DNA of 64,000 nt from Bacillota bacterium (GCA_023411395.1 JAEYOV010000049.1:1-64000); one strand, 5' to 3'. Positions 51,453 to 60,200 are shown, counted from the first letter of the stretch. The notes: a model not told the origin generated them from the letters alone. A program made the numbers and translations.

Positions 51453-52013
51453 TTAAATGACATCGTAGGTTTTGAGCTGCTCAAAGGTCACGCCCTCGCT
51501 TTGGAGCTGACCCCAGGTAACGCCCGCTGCGGCAAGTTCGCCCATGGTAATCCACCGCAGCACAAACTCAATCGCCAGGTGGGCAGGGACCGCCGCCCGG
51601 AGGGCTTTTTTCAGCTCCTCTAGATAGACAGGGACGCCCAGGTCATCCATGAACTCGATCTCAACCGTGTACTCGTCAAACCGCTCCGTGAGCGCAAGGG
51701 TGCCGTTGGAGAAGCTCTCCGCAATGGATCTGATTTGTGCAAAGGTGGATGTGCCGGACCCGCGCAGCTTCGCCACAAGGGCGCTCCGCCTGGATTCCAA
51801 AGGAAGGCTGGGGTCAGCGGCCAGGCCAAACACCTTCTCCAGCCGGGCAATGCCCCAGGTGGCCATGTGTGGCCATATCTGCTTTGGAAGGTCGGCCACG
51901 GCCACACCGGCAGCCTCCAGCTCCGGCGCCGCCGCAGCGTAGAACGCATGCATCACCGGGTCCTCCCGAACAAAGGCGGGAACCATGGATTCCAGCTTTT
52001 CAAGCTCGGTCAT
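51453..52013 (-). CDS. Tail protein, YmfQ/DUF2313 family (XkdU-like)
   Basis: The 186-aa product matches the baseplate-associated YmfQ/XkdU family: DLPKQIWPHMATWGIARLEKVFGL, SLPLESRRSALVAKLRGSG, and YTVEIEF in order. It lies directly downstream of the baseplate J-like gene and overlaps it by 4 bases, as in PBSX-type phages. Confidence 0.86.
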   Translation of the reverse strand: MTELEKLESMVPAFVREDPVMHAFYAAAAPELEAAGVAVADLPKQIWPHMATWGIARLEKVFGLAADPSLPLESRRSALVAKLRGSGTSTFAQIRSIAESFSNGTLALTERFDEYTVEIEFMDDLGVPVYLEELKKALRAAVPAHLAIEFVLRWITMGELAAAGVTWGQLQSEGVTFEQLKTYDVI

Positions 52014-53041
52014 GTAAGCGTCACCGTCCCCAGGGTGGGCACTTGCTCATCCGTCAAGGCCACGTTGCTGGCCAGGCCATTGAGCAGCAGCCCGGTATAG
52101 TCCAGGACGCCCGGTACCGAAAGCAGCAGGGCGCCCATCTTTGCATGGGAGAGGTAGCTTGAAGAAAGTGCCTGCTCCTGGAAGTGCGCCAGGAGCGCAG
52201 CCGAAAAGGCATCTGTGACCGTCTGCAGCATGTACCCCGCCGCCTGGTCCACGTTGGCCGCAATGTTCACCACCACGGACGCCACGCTGGCCACCGTGAC
52301 CTGTGCCCCGATGGGCCGCACCACTTCCAGGTGTTCCTCGCAGCGCTGCAAGGTTTCTCCATCTGCCGGCTGCATGTTCGCACCCGCGATGATCACCTTC
52401 ACCGTTCCAGGGCCGTTCCAAAGGCCCACGCAGCGGGCAGCCTCCACGCCCTGGACCTCCAGCGCCCAGCGCACATAATCCGATTCAATGCCGCTGGCGG
52501 AGGGGAGCTGTATCTTTTGGAGCAGCCGCGCCCGAAAAGCTGTGTCGCTCTCGGTATCTGCGCCGCCGGTCATTGGCAGGCTGTTGGTCACGCTGTCCAC
52601 GCCCGCCACGGAGATGGGAACCACCGTCACCGCCCCGGCGCCCACGTTGCCCCTGGCGCCGGACAGGGCAGCCGTTACGGTCACGGTGACGGAGCCGCCC
52701 GCCGGAATGGTCACCTGGCTATTGGTGAGGAACACGAATCCGGCCTGGGTGGACACAGGGACCGATGCCCCGATGACCGTATCAGGTGTGCCGGTGAACG
52801 TGACCTCGCCCACCGCAGCAGCCGCAGCCTTGCGGGTCATGCCATACGCTGCAGCTACGCGGTCCAGATCGCTGGCTAGCGCCGTGTCCGGCATATGCGC
52901 ATCCAGGGCCGCAGGAAGGGTTTCATCTGCCATGGCATCGATCTCCACCGCCATCGGCGAAAAAGCATCGTGGAGGAAGCTGCCCTCCGTGACCGGGTAA
53001 CCGGTCACCAGGGCCTTCATCCGATCAAGGGAACCGCTCAT
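52010..53041 (-). CDS. Baseplate J/gp47-like protein (XkdT-like)
   Basis: The 343-aa baseplate wedge protein has an N-terminal region with DAFSPMAVEIDAM, then the gp47 core (about 75-260; FTGTPDTVIGASVPVSTQAGFVFLT, TDTAFRARLLQKIQLPSASG) and a C-terminal domain. Start: ATG at 53041, coupled to the upstream gene by a 4-base overlap; a long upstream in-frame extension overlaps that gene and is rejected. Confidence 0.92.
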   Translation of the reverse strand: MSGSLDRMKALVTGYPVTEGSFLHDAFSPMAVEIDAMADETLPAALDAHMPDTALASDLDRVAAAYGMTRKAAAAAVGEVTFTGTPDTVIGASVPVSTQAGFVFLTNSQVTIPAGGSVTVTVTAALSGARGNVGAGAVTVVPISVAGVDSVTNSLPMTGGADTESDTAFRARLLQKIQLPSASGIESDYVRWALEVQGVEAARCVGLWNGPGTVKVIIAGANMQPADGETLQRCEEHLEVVRPIGAQVTVASVASVVVNIAANVDQAAGYMLQTVTDAFSAALLAHFQEQALSSSYLSHAKMGALLLSVPGVLDYTGLLLNGLASNVALTDEQVPTLGTVTLT

Positions 53042-53457
53042 ACCGTCACCTCCAAAGAAGTTCTGCCATAGGCCGTGGCCACATTGCAGCGAATGGCCAG
53101 CAGGCCGCCCTCCAGGGCCGCATCCACGCCGCTGACCGCATGAATGTAGGGAGAAACCAGGAGCGCCTCTGTGACCATCCTGTGGGCTTCTGTGCGCACC
53201 GCTGCCGGGCTGTAGGTTCCGCCCACCAGGTCCTCCAGGTCGCTGCCAAAGGAAGCGGAATATGCTTTGAAGCGGCCCCTTGCTGTGCAAAGGGCCTTAT
53301 ACATCCACACCTTGAGCGCATCCAGGCCGGTGACCCGGTGCATCTGGCCATCGGTCACAAGCAGCCGCCCGGCTTCGAAGTCGAAAGCCCATTCCTCCAA
53401 TAGGGGCAGGCTTTGCGGTTTCGCCACCGGCGCTGCCAGAAAAGGAAACACACCCAT
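53038..53457 (-). CDS. Phage baseplate protein, DUF2634 (XkdS-like)
   Basis: The 139-aa product fits the DUF2634/gpW-gp25-like family (FEAGRLLVTDGQMHRVTGLDALKVWMYKAL, YSASFGSDLEDLVGG). It is near the baseplate J gene in PBSX-type clusters. Start: ATG at 53457 with AGAGGG upstream, overlapping the preceding stop (TGATG); a TTG one codon earlier is possible. Confidence 0.85.
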   Translation of the reverse strand: MGVFPFLAAPVAKPQSLPLLEEWAFDFEAGRLLVTDGQMHRVTGLDALKVWMYKALCTARGRFKAYSASFGSDLEDLVGGTYSPAAVRTEAHRMVTEALLVSPYIHAVSGVDAALEGGLLAIRCNVATAYGRTSLEVTV

Positions 53458-53726
53458 CAAATCACCCTCTCGCCCAGGATCAGGAACATGGAAAAGGTCG
53501 GGTCAGGCAGCACCGCCACCTGGGACCCGACCTGCAGCTGTGAATCGGAAAAGCCATGCAGCCAAAAGAGCTGCGCAGGTTCCAGCACGATACCCCCAAA
53601 AAGGACCTTGAGCGGGGCCAGCTGGGCCACCTCGCCCACGCCCCAGGCGGGCGGGTTGTCCTTGCCACCCTGCTCCCGCATCAGGCCCAGGAGCGCCGAA
53701 AAGGGATTTTCTGCAGCACCAGACAT
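53457..53726 (-). CDS. Phage protein, DUF2577 (XkdR-like)
   Basis: An 89-aa beta-rich protein (GEVAQLAPLKVLFGGIVLEPAQLFWL, GSQVAVLPD) of the XkdR/DUF2577 type that sits between the hub protein and the DUF2634 gene. Start: ATG after GGAGGTGG. Confidence 0.8.
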   Translation of the reverse strand: MSGAAENPFSALLGLMREQGGKDNPPAWGVGEVAQLAPLKVLFGGIVLEPAQLFWLHGFSDSQLQVGSQVAVLPDPTFSMFLILGERVI

Positions 53727-53741
53727 CCGCAGCCACCTCCG

Positions 53742-54869
53742 TTATGCCGTGTACTCCCATTGCTCTGTCGCGGAATTATACCGGCCCGACAGCTTCCCAT
53801 CCGCGCCGTATTCCTCCCACTTTTTCCAGGGATTCTCCGGCGGAGGCGGGGTCTTTTTCTTTTTCTTGGCCTTGATCAGCTCCACTTCCACCTCGTCCAT
53901 CATGCCCTCGAAGGACAGCCCCAGGGCCACCTTGTGCAGGCCATCGGAGAAGGTGTGCGTATCGTTGATGATGTGGAACTTTCCGTGCAGGCCGGTGGAG
54001 GGTTCCTCCACAAGGATGGCATTGCCGGTCACCATGTCCAGCGCATCCGGGCCGCCAATGATCTCCGAAAGGCTGATCTGGTCCTCCGGGCCTTTCAGCT
54101 TTTCCTTGGCCTGGGCATCCGCCGCCAGGCCGCTCTCCTTTTCCACGGCAGCCTGTAGCAGGCCGTACAGCTTTCTGTTTTCGGCATCCTCCGCCGTGGC
54201 AAGGGTCTTGCCCTTTTTGTCCACCACCAGGACCTTGGTCACCGTGTCCTCGATGGAGGAAGTGATCTCCCCGGCCACTAGGTCGGTGGAGGGTGTGAGG
54301 ATGCGATCCGCCACCGTTTCCCCCATGACCGTGACGCCCAGCTTCCCGGCCTTCATGACCGGCAGGTACAGCTTGCCGCTGGCCTTTTTGACATGCGTCC
54401 AGGCGCCCATGATGGCCTCGTAGGCGGGCTTGGCAATGTGGGCAAAGGAAAGGGACACCCCGCCATCATCGGGCATCGTGCCCACAGGGACGCCCAGCTC
54501 TGCGGCCACCTGTCGGGTCATGCCCTGGGCTGTTGTCTTTTGGAAGTTTTGCGCGATGGAGGATTTCAGCAGGTAGATCAGCCCATCGTAGACTGTGTAT
54601 CTCCGCCCTGTAGCGCCCAGGGTTTTTCCCAGGGAGAACACATACCCCTGGAAAAGCTCCTCGCCATCATCGTCATACAAGAAAAACATTTCGCCGTTGT
54701 CGATGCCGCCGATGACCTCCCTGGGGAAGGCCGGGTCCGTGTCGCTCCAAAGCAGCGACACCTCCAGCTTGCGGGCCGCCTGCTGATAATCGCCGGACCA
54801 TACTACGGACTCCATCACCTCGGTGATATCCCAGGTGGCGCCGCTCCGGGCCGCATAAACCAGGCGCAT
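53742..54869 (-). CDS. Baseplate hub protein, XkdQ/YqbQ-like
   Basis: The 375-aa product has the XkdQ/YqbQ pattern (DITEVMESVVWSGDYQQAARKLEVSLLWS, YDDDGEELFQGYVFSLGKTL, YTVYDGLIYLLKSS), a D-gp27-like hub fold, with a basic KKKKKTPPPPENPW linker near the C-terminus followed by a W-rich end (EEYGADGKLSGRYN). Start: ATG 8 bases after AGGAGG; GTG codons just upstream are rejected. Confidence 0.88.
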   Translation of the reverse strand: MRLVYAARSGATWDITEVMESVVWSGDYQQAARKLEVSLLWSDTDPAFPREVIGGIDNGEMFFLYDDDGEELFQGYVFSLGKTLGATGRRYTVYDGLIYLLKSSIAQNFQKTTAQGMTRQVAAELGVPVGTMPDDGGVSLSFAHIAKPAYEAIMGAWTHVKKASGKLYLPVMKAGKLGVTVMGETVADRILTPSTDLVAGEITSSIEDTVTKVLVVDKKGKTLATAEDAENRKLYGLLQAAVEKESGLAADAQAKEKLKGPEDQISLSEIIGGPDALDMVTGNAILVEEPSTGLHGKFHIINDTHTFSDGLHKVALGLSFEGMMDEVEVELIKAKKKKKTPPPPENPWKKWEEYGADGKLSGRYNSATEQWEYTA

Positions 54870-54881
54870 GGCCACCACCTC

Positions 54882-55301
54882 CTATAGCCGCTTCACGGTA
54901 ATGGGCCGGTACTCGGTCAGGGTGAGCTGGTAGGCCACATCACCGGCCACCTTGCCCATGGTGAACGTGCCGCCCTCGATCAGCACCAGCATATTGATAT
55001 CCAGGGCGCCGCCGGTGATCAGCAGCCGCACCTGTGTGCCCTCGTCAATCCAGAGCTGCAGCAGCGCAGCAGCCGTGGAGGGTAAAGGAATGGCCCGGTA
55101 CTGGCAATTGCCATCGTACCGGGCCGGAAAGTATGATTCGATTTGCATGGTTCGGAGCTTGCGCTTTCCCGAAAAGATGGCCTCGCCCAGCTCCTGGAGG
55201 GTGGCCCGCTGTGCCCCGCCGGTGTGTTGCACCGCGATATCGGCAGGCAGCACAGGCAGCCGCAGCCGGTCCGCGCCATTGGAAAGCCAGATTTCAATCA
55301 T
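54882..55301 (-). CDS. XkdP-like tail protein lacking a LysM domain
   Basis: The 139-aa product matches the N-terminal part of XkdP-type proteins (IWLSNGADRLRLPVLPADIAV, EAIFSGKRKLRTMQIESYFPARYD). XkdP proteins are usually longer and carry a C-terminal LysM; none is present here and the next gene starts 12 bases later. It fills the usual place between tape measure and hub. Start: ATG after AAGGAGG. Confidence 0.8.
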   Translation of the reverse strand: MIEIWLSNGADRLRLPVLPADIAVQHTGGAQRATLQELGEAIFSGKRKLRTMQIESYFPARYDGNCQYRAIPLPSTAAALLQLWIDEGTQVRLLITGGALDINMLVLIEGGTFTMGKVAGDVAYQLTLTEYRPITVKRL

Positions 55302-55313
55302 GGACCCGCCTCC

Positions 55314-57626
55314 TTATGCCGTGTTCAGGGCCACCTCTTGCAGCTTGTTCACCAGGAGGGACGCCAGCCGGTTCTCGTCCATGTTGGCGCCATTGACCGT
55401 GATGTTCAGGCTGATGTTGGTTCCCGCTTTCCCGGCCTGGTTGCCGTTGGCACGGTACTCACCGGCCTCCCCGGAAGGAAGCACGGTCTCGCCCTTGTGC
55501 AGCAGGGCCGGGTAGTTGTCCCAGGGCACACGCTTGATACCAGCAGCCTTTTTCCCTTGTGTCGGGCCATCGCCGCCGCCGGTCCAGCTCACCAGAGCTT
55601 TGAGCATGCTGGACAGTGTCGAAATTCCCACCGCCGCGTCCCCCGCCGCCTCACCCATGCCGCCGATCAGGGTGGCGCCTTTGCCCCATAACGTCGAAGC
55701 GCTGGAAATAGCGTCCACCATATCGTTCTGGCTGGGAGTGAAGGGCTGTGCGCCGGAAATCGTGTCGATCTTTGTGGACACAAACCCGGTCATCATTTCC
55801 TTGGCTAAATCCTTGACTGTTGAATCCCTCTTGAAGGTTTCGCCAAGGTCAATGATACCGTTCGGCAGGCGCTTGATGCCGAAAATGCTGTCCATGGTGG
55901 CGTTGAAATTATTGCCCCATTCCTTGACGTTTTTGTCGATGTAGGCGTTGGTATCCGCCATCTTCCAGCCCAGGACCTTGTTCATGCCATCCAGGGTGGC
56001 CGTGTCCGCCTTCGCAGCGTGTGAATTGGCGTACTCCTGCTCCCACACGCGAAGGTTGTTCTCGAACCAGGTACCGAAAGCGGGAAGGAACGTGCTGCCC
56101 CCGGCCCCCATGATGGTGGTCAAGGAAGCCGTGCCGTTCACCATGGCAGCATTGGCCGCAGGGCTGGCCGCAGCTGCAGCCGTGGCCGCGTTGGAAGCAG
56201 CGGTCCCGATACCGGCAGCCGCCGATCCTGCCACGCCGCCCTTGGCCGAAAGGTCGCTCAAAAACGATACGCCCTTTTTGAGGATGCCCAGGAAGCCTAG
56301 CCCCTTAATTACATCCCAGGTTTTCCCCAGGTCGATGTTCGGCCCGCCGGTGGAGGGTGTGCCGGTGTCCTTCGTGGAGCCGGTGGTGCCAAAGTCGATG
56401 CCCAGGATTTTCAGGATTTTGTTAATGGCGTTGTTCGGGTCCAGCAGCGCAGCCGAAAGCCGCTCCCATGTGGAGATCAGCCAATCAATGGCGTTCGGAA
56501 TTTCGTCCTGCAGCCAATAATAGGCGTCCTTGAGGGCCTGGGTGATCACCTGGACCCCTGTCGGGCCGCCGGTTGTGAGCGGCTCAAAGAGGAACTTCTT
56601 CAGATCAGGGATAACGTCCGAAAGCACCCACTGCAGGAAGGGCTTCATTTCCATGGCCATTTTCAGGCCCACTTCCGCAACCTGGGTTTCCAGTTCGCCG
56701 GTGATGGTGGACATCATGCCCGCCGTGGTCTTGGCGAATTTTTCAGCACCGCCTCCGAAAACCTCCACAAGCGTCTTCCCGGTAACGCTCTTGGTGGAGA
56801 ACAGGTCCATGCCCGCCTTCTTGAAATCCTCGGCGGTCATTTTGAAGCCAAACTCCTTCATGCGCTCCATTTCGCCCATCTGCGCATCCGCCAGGGCTTC
56901 CATGGCGTCCATGACGGTTTTACCAGGGGTCAGGGCGGCCATGTCCTCGGCCATCTTCACCAGGCCCTGGGCGGCCAGTGTCTTTCCCTCTGCGATCTGC
57001 ACAGCCCTGGAACCGGCCTGGATCACCTCGCTGGTTCCAAAAGGCGTAGCGTTGGCGTTCTCCCGCAGCCAGGCCAGGTAATCCTCCGTCTGCTTTTGCA
57101 CCTGGGCCGCGTTGGCGTTCGGATTGTTCACGCCCACAAAGTGGCCCATGGACACGTTGTAGCCTTCCAGCTCCATGCCCTTATTGATGGCATAGCCACC
57201 GGCGCCCAGGACCGCAGCCCCGCCGATCAGGATGCCCTTGCCCACTTTCTTCAAGGCCGTGTTGATTTTCGCCAGGACAAAGGACACGCCATCCTTCACC
57301 TTCAAAGTGACCGTCCACGCCTTGGTGGCAATCTTTTTGAAGGTGTCGGTCACCGGCTTGATCTGGTTTTTGAAGTGCTGGATGTGTGCGGCCACCTTGA
57401 CCATGACATTCCTCATGGGAGCGATCTTCTTCTCCACGGCTGTCAGGGCCTTCATGGCCGCGCTGTTTTTCACCTTCAGGTCATGCTTTTTCTTGCTGGC
57501 CTTATCCAGCCGGGCGGTCATTTTTTGAACATCCTTATCAAAGGCGCTGGTGTAACGCCGGGCCTTTTTGATGACCGCTGTGTAGTTGTCCCGCAGGGAC
57601 AGCACCGTGGTAACCTTACGCGACAT
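55314..57626 (-). CDS. Phage tail tape measure protein
   Basis: Sets tail length and passes DNA. The 770-aa product has a basic helical N-terminus (about 1-100), a hydrophobic region at about 125-150 (GKGILIGGAAVLGAGGYAINKGM), a TP901-type tape-measure core (ANATPFGTSEVIQAGSRAV, KFAKTTAGMMSTITGELETQVAEVGLKMA), Ala-rich hydrophobic stretches at about 460-500, and a C-terminal PWDNYPALLHKGETVLPSGEA motif common in these proteins. Start: ATG after AAAGGAGGTGACGGT; 8 upstream codons overlap that site. Confidence 0.92.
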   Translation of the reverse strand: MSRKVTTVLSLRDNYTAVIKKARRYTSAFDKDVQKMTARLDKASKKKHDLKVKNSAAMKALTAVEKKIAPMRNVMVKVAAHIQHFKNQIKPVTDTFKKIATKAWTVTLKVKDGVSFVLAKINTALKKVGKGILIGGAAVLGAGGYAINKGMELEGYNVSMGHFVGVNNPNANAAQVQKQTEDYLAWLRENANATPFGTSEVIQAGSRAVQIAEGKTLAAQGLVKMAEDMAALTPGKTVMDAMEALADAQMGEMERMKEFGFKMTAEDFKKAGMDLFSTKSVTGKTLVEVFGGGAEKFAKTTAGMMSTITGELETQVAEVGLKMAMEMKPFLQWVLSDVIPDLKKFLFEPLTTGGPTGVQVITQALKDAYYWLQDEIPNAIDWLISTWERLSAALLDPNNAINKILKILGIDFGTTGSTKDTGTPSTGGPNIDLGKTWDVIKGLGFLGILKKGVSFLSDLSAKGGVAGSAAAGIGTAASNAATAAAAASPAANAAMVNGTASLTTIMGAGGSTFLPAFGTWFENNLRVWEQEYANSHAAKADTATLDGMNKVLGWKMADTNAYIDKNVKEWGNNFNATMDSIFGIKRLPNGIIDLGETFKRDSTVKDLAKEMMTGFVSTKIDTISGAQPFTPSQNDMVDAISSASTLWGKGATLIGGMGEAAGDAAVGISTLSSMLKALVSWTGGGDGPTQGKKAAGIKRVPWDNYPALLHKGETVLPSGEAGEYRANGNQAGKAGTNISLNITVNGANMDENRLASLLVNKLQEVALNTA

Positions 57627-57650
57627 ACCGTCACCTCCTTTTGTGGACAT

Positions 57651-57680
57651 AAAAAAGCACCAGCTTATAGGCTGATGCTT
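57651..57680 (-). terminator. Intrinsic terminator of the inserted cassette, just upstream of the tape measure
   Basis: Minus strand: 10-bp stem (AAGCATCAGC with GCTGGTGCTT, one G-U) with a 6-base loop, followed by TTTTTT. It ends 24 bases before the tape-measure start codon, so it would stop tail-operon transcription unless it is read through. Confidence 0.85.
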
Positions 57681-57736
57681 ATGTTATCTATTCGACAATT
57701 TTCGAAATTGCAGCACTCCTGCATGTACTGCAATTC

Positions 57737-58981
57737 TTAAATTATCATTTTTGATTTAAGAAATAATACTACACTTTCATATTTTTTGCTTGTATATGGT
57801 ATTTCGTGTAGAGGAATACCATGTTCACCAGCATAAGTCCGTTTTAGTTCATCATTTATCTTCTGAATTTCAAATTGAAATTTCCCGCCAAACTCATCGA
57901 CAGGCTTAAAGTGCTGCTCACCTTGGCACTCAATTAGACATTTTATGCTACCATCTGTACTTAGCACAGCGAAATCATATCGCAACAGGTTTATAGACCC
58001 TGTTCCATATAGATTCGGAAAAGAAAACTCCACTCTATACGGCACTTTATTTTCAGACAAAATCTTTGTGACAATCCACTGGAAAGATGATATTTTATGG
58101 CAATCGCAATATGCCTTGCTATAATAGCCATTATATGCAGTATGTCCGTATGGAGTGGGTGGGTTAATTGAAAAATCTGATGACTTTATTATCTGTTCTT
58201 TTCCACACAAATAGCAACGACACTTATAACGCTTATAAATTCTAAATGTTCCTCCGCCCTTCTTTCGCTTATCTTGTTCGCAATATAACTCTTCATAATT
58301 ATCATCTATACATTCCAAAACTTCCAGTGACTCGTATATGGTTTTCGTAAAATCAATGTTGTAGCTCTTATCATACACACGTTCATATGATTCTAATAAA
58401 CTTTCTCTTTGCCTCTTTTTTAATCCACATTCAGAATCAGGACTATAATTGCCAGGACAATAACGGTGTTTCTTCTCCAAAAAGTGAAATTCATCTAAAT
58501 ACTGAGTCTTACCACATTTACATTGACATTTGTAATACTTTCTAGTTTTATAATTTTGTATCCATCTATCAAAGAAATCTACAGAATCAACATTTGACCC
58601 AGGTTTTCTTTTCCCTTGTAAAAATTCTGCTTTGTCCTGTTCTAATTGAGCAATTTTCTTAATTGCAACGTCCTTTTCGTATTCGTCGAATCCTCCGATT
58701 ATCGTAAGACACCCATATTTTGTTCCGATTGGCAAAGATGACATATCGGGATAGCAGATTGGACATTTCAAATTAAAAATAGTTCTTGCAACAACACTAC
58801 ATTCCCATTCATGACTTTCATGGCATTTCCAGTTTACATCAAGAGGGTTATCGTATGCTATTTCCGATGGCTGCTTTGGAAACCTAGATGACATGTTTTT
58901 TTCTCTATTCCAATCATCTAGCAAATCATCTTTTCCATTTTCGTGGCACCATACTTCTAAACTTTTTGTTTGTCTAGACAT
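57737..58981 (-). CDS. AT-rich treble-clef / PD-(D/E)xK-like nuclease candidate, inserted in the tail operon
   Basis: The 414-aa product has several zinc-type pairs: residues 53-76 (with CPIC), 152-156 (CQCKC), 254-259 (CRCYLC) and CDC at 292-294, as in DUF4379-like treble-clef arrays. A C-terminal nuclease-like core has D336 (LRYDFAV) and E351-C-Q-G-E-Q-H-F, similar to Vsr/EDxHD-type endonucleases (D...E-x-D/Q-G-x-QHF). A homing or defence nuclease is the best guess. Base composition is far lower in GC than the flanks. It has its own promoter and terminator. Start: ATG after AAGGAGA. Confidence 0.7.
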   Translation of the reverse strand: MSRQTKSLEVWCHENGKDDLLDDWNREKNMSSRFPKQPSEIAYDNPLDVNWKCHESHEWECSVVARTIFNLKCPICYPDMSSLPIGTKYGCLTIIGGFDEYEKDVAIKKIAQLEQDKAEFLQGKRKPGSNVDSVDFFDRWIQNYKTRKYYKCQCKCGKTQYLDEFHFLEKKHRYCPGNYSPDSECGLKKRQRESLLESYERVYDKSYNIDFTKTIYESLEVLECIDDNYEELYCEQDKRKKGGGTFRIYKRYKCRCYLCGKEQIIKSSDFSINPPTPYGHTAYNGYYSKAYCDCHKISSFQWIVTKILSENKVPYRVEFSFPNLYGTGSINLLRYDFAVLSTDGSIKCLIECQGEQHFKPVDEFGGKFQFEIQKINDELKRTYAGEHGIPLHEIPYTSKKYESVVLFLKSKMII

Positions 58982-59058
58982 ACATTCTCCTTCGCTTCAT
59001 GCTCTTTACAATCAGCCCAAATATAACCAAATGATTTTATACAAACACATTTTGCTAT

Positions 59059-59086
59059 ATTATATCAGTTTAAGCAGAATTTGAAA
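59059..59086 (-). promoter_or_regulatory. Promoter of the inserted nuclease-like gene
   Basis: Minus strand -35 TTTCAA (59086-59081), 16-base spacer, perfect -10 TATAAT (59064-59059), in the 116-base gap after the tail chaperone frame. Confidence 0.62.
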
Positions 59087-59097
59087 GAGAAAAATGC

Positions 59098-59306
59098 TCA
59101 CCCCCTCGCCATTTGAAGTAAGTCCACCACAGGGAATACCTGCTTTTGGGCTTTCATCATCCGATTGACCTCTTCCCGCTCATGTTCGTAAAATGCCCGG
59201 ATGATCTGACGTTCGCCCATGGGCATGTTGAAAAGGACGGATGGCCTGATGCCATGCCTGGTCCAGTAGTAGTACATCATTTCCACCAGGCCATCCGTCT
59301 CGATTA
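59098..59306 (-). CDS. Tail assembly chaperone, frameshift extension (GT-type)
   Basis: The -1 frame continuing from the tail chaperone gene: after the slip the ribosome reads K-L-I-E-T-D-G-L-V-E-M-M and on to ...LLQMARG (about 69 residues). The C-terminal part (YYYWTRHGIRPSVLFNMPMGERQIIRAFYEHEREEVN) is typical of the short GT proteins in PBSX-like phages. No good independent start (a GTG at 59286 has no ribosome site), so it is best seen as the fusion partner. Confidence 0.8.
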
Positions 59307-59726
59307 GTTTTTTACCTCAGATACCGCGCCTTCTCCAAAGCCGGAAAGCTCCTGAATGGCGTTGAACAGCTGCGACACCTCGCCGGGCAGCAGGAAAGAG
59401 CCGTTCAACAGCTCGTCAGGGGTTGCCGCTTCGTACAGGTCAAGCAGCTGCTTGTCCCGCAGGTTGGGGTCCTGGGTGCCGTTCAGGACGCACATCACCT
59501 GCAGCATGCGGCCATCCACATCCTCGACCTCGCCACGCTTGGTCAGGCTGTAGGCCGCCTCCTGGGCTTCCTTGAATTCCTCGCCGGACAGCGCCCGGAT
59601 TGAAAAAATGACCGGCTCTCCGCAGACCTCAGAGAGCCGGGTGATCTCCACTTTTCGGGTTGGCATGAGCCGCAGCTTGCCACGGTCAGCGCCCAAAAGG
59701 ACAGCAAGAGTGCTTTTATTACTCAT
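59304..59726 (-). CDS. Phage tail assembly chaperone (XkdN-like)
   Basis: The 140-aa G-type chaperone (MPTRKVEITRLSE, FSIRALSGEEFKEAQEAA, LPGEVSQLFNAIQELSGFGEGA) keeps the tape measure ready for tail assembly. The in-frame codons GTA AAA AAC TAA form the A_AAA_AAC slippery heptamer at 59313-59307, 1 codon ahead of the stop, for a -1 shift into the extension frame. Start: ATG after GGGGGAT. Confidence 0.87.
   Translation of the reverse strand: MSNKSTLAVLLGADRGKLRLMPTRKVEITRLSEVCGEPVIFSIRALSGEEFKEAQEAAYSLTKRGEVEDVDGRMLQVMCVLNGTQDPNLRDKQLLDLYEAATPDELLNGSFLLPGEVSQLFNAIQELSGFGEGAVSEVKN
59307..59313 (-). other. Programmed -1 ribosomal frameshift site (A_AAA_AAC)
   Basis: AAAAAAC in the minus strand, placed in frame as A-AAA-AAC just before TAA of the chaperone. 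A -1 slip links it to the downstream frame with no stop between, as in phage G/GT tail chaperones. No clear stem-loop directly after the site was seen. Confidence 0.85.
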
Positions 59727-59740
59727 AGGTTATATCCCCC

Positions 59741-60187
59741 TCATTCGTGCTTGATGGTGGACACCGGCTCCCAGTCGGTGAAGATGAACGGCAGCTCCTG
59801 CTCACCCAGGGCGCCCAGCTCCCAGTTCACCAAGGGCAGGGTGGTGAGCTGTACCCCTTTCAGGATGACCCGCTCCGCCCCGAAGGACGCCGGGTCATTC
59901 AGCTCGGATACCATGGTGAATTCAGGGTTCACCCCCTGCTTGATGGAAGTGTTCAGCTTGCGCATGGCCCGGCTGAACACCTTGTGCAGGCGGAGGGTGC
60001 CGGTGCCGCTGTAGCCCAGCATCTTCTGGCCATCGGCCAGCTGCCCGGCCTGCTTGACCGCCTCCATCTGCATTTCAACAGACGCTTCCATGCCCTTGGC
60101 CTCAAAGACCAGCTCACCGTCCCACCAGACCTTACCATAGGTGCCGGAGATCACCTGAGAGGGCTTCCAGTTTGCTCCGTTGCTCAT
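59741..60187 (-). CDS. Phage tail tube protein (XkdM-like)
   Basis: A 148-aa tube protein. The N-terminal GTYGKVWWDGELVFEAKGMEA and ERVILKGVQLTTLPLVNWELGALGEQELPF segments match the XkdM/DUF2001 type that polymerises inside the sheath. Start: ATG after AAGGAGGAA. Confidence 0.91.
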   Translation of the reverse strand: MSNGANWKPSQVISGTYGKVWWDGELVFEAKGMEASVEMQMEAVKQAGQLADGQKMLGYSGTGTLRLHKVFSRAMRKLNTSIKQGVNPEFTMVSELNDPASFGAERVILKGVQLTTLPLVNWELGALGEQELPFIFTDWEPVSTIKHE

Positions 60188-60200
60188 GTTTCATTCCTCC

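Noticed and set aside
59098..59286. Independent 62-aa gene starting at GTG 59286
   Set aside because: No ribosome site; the frame is continuous with the chaperone after a -1 slip.
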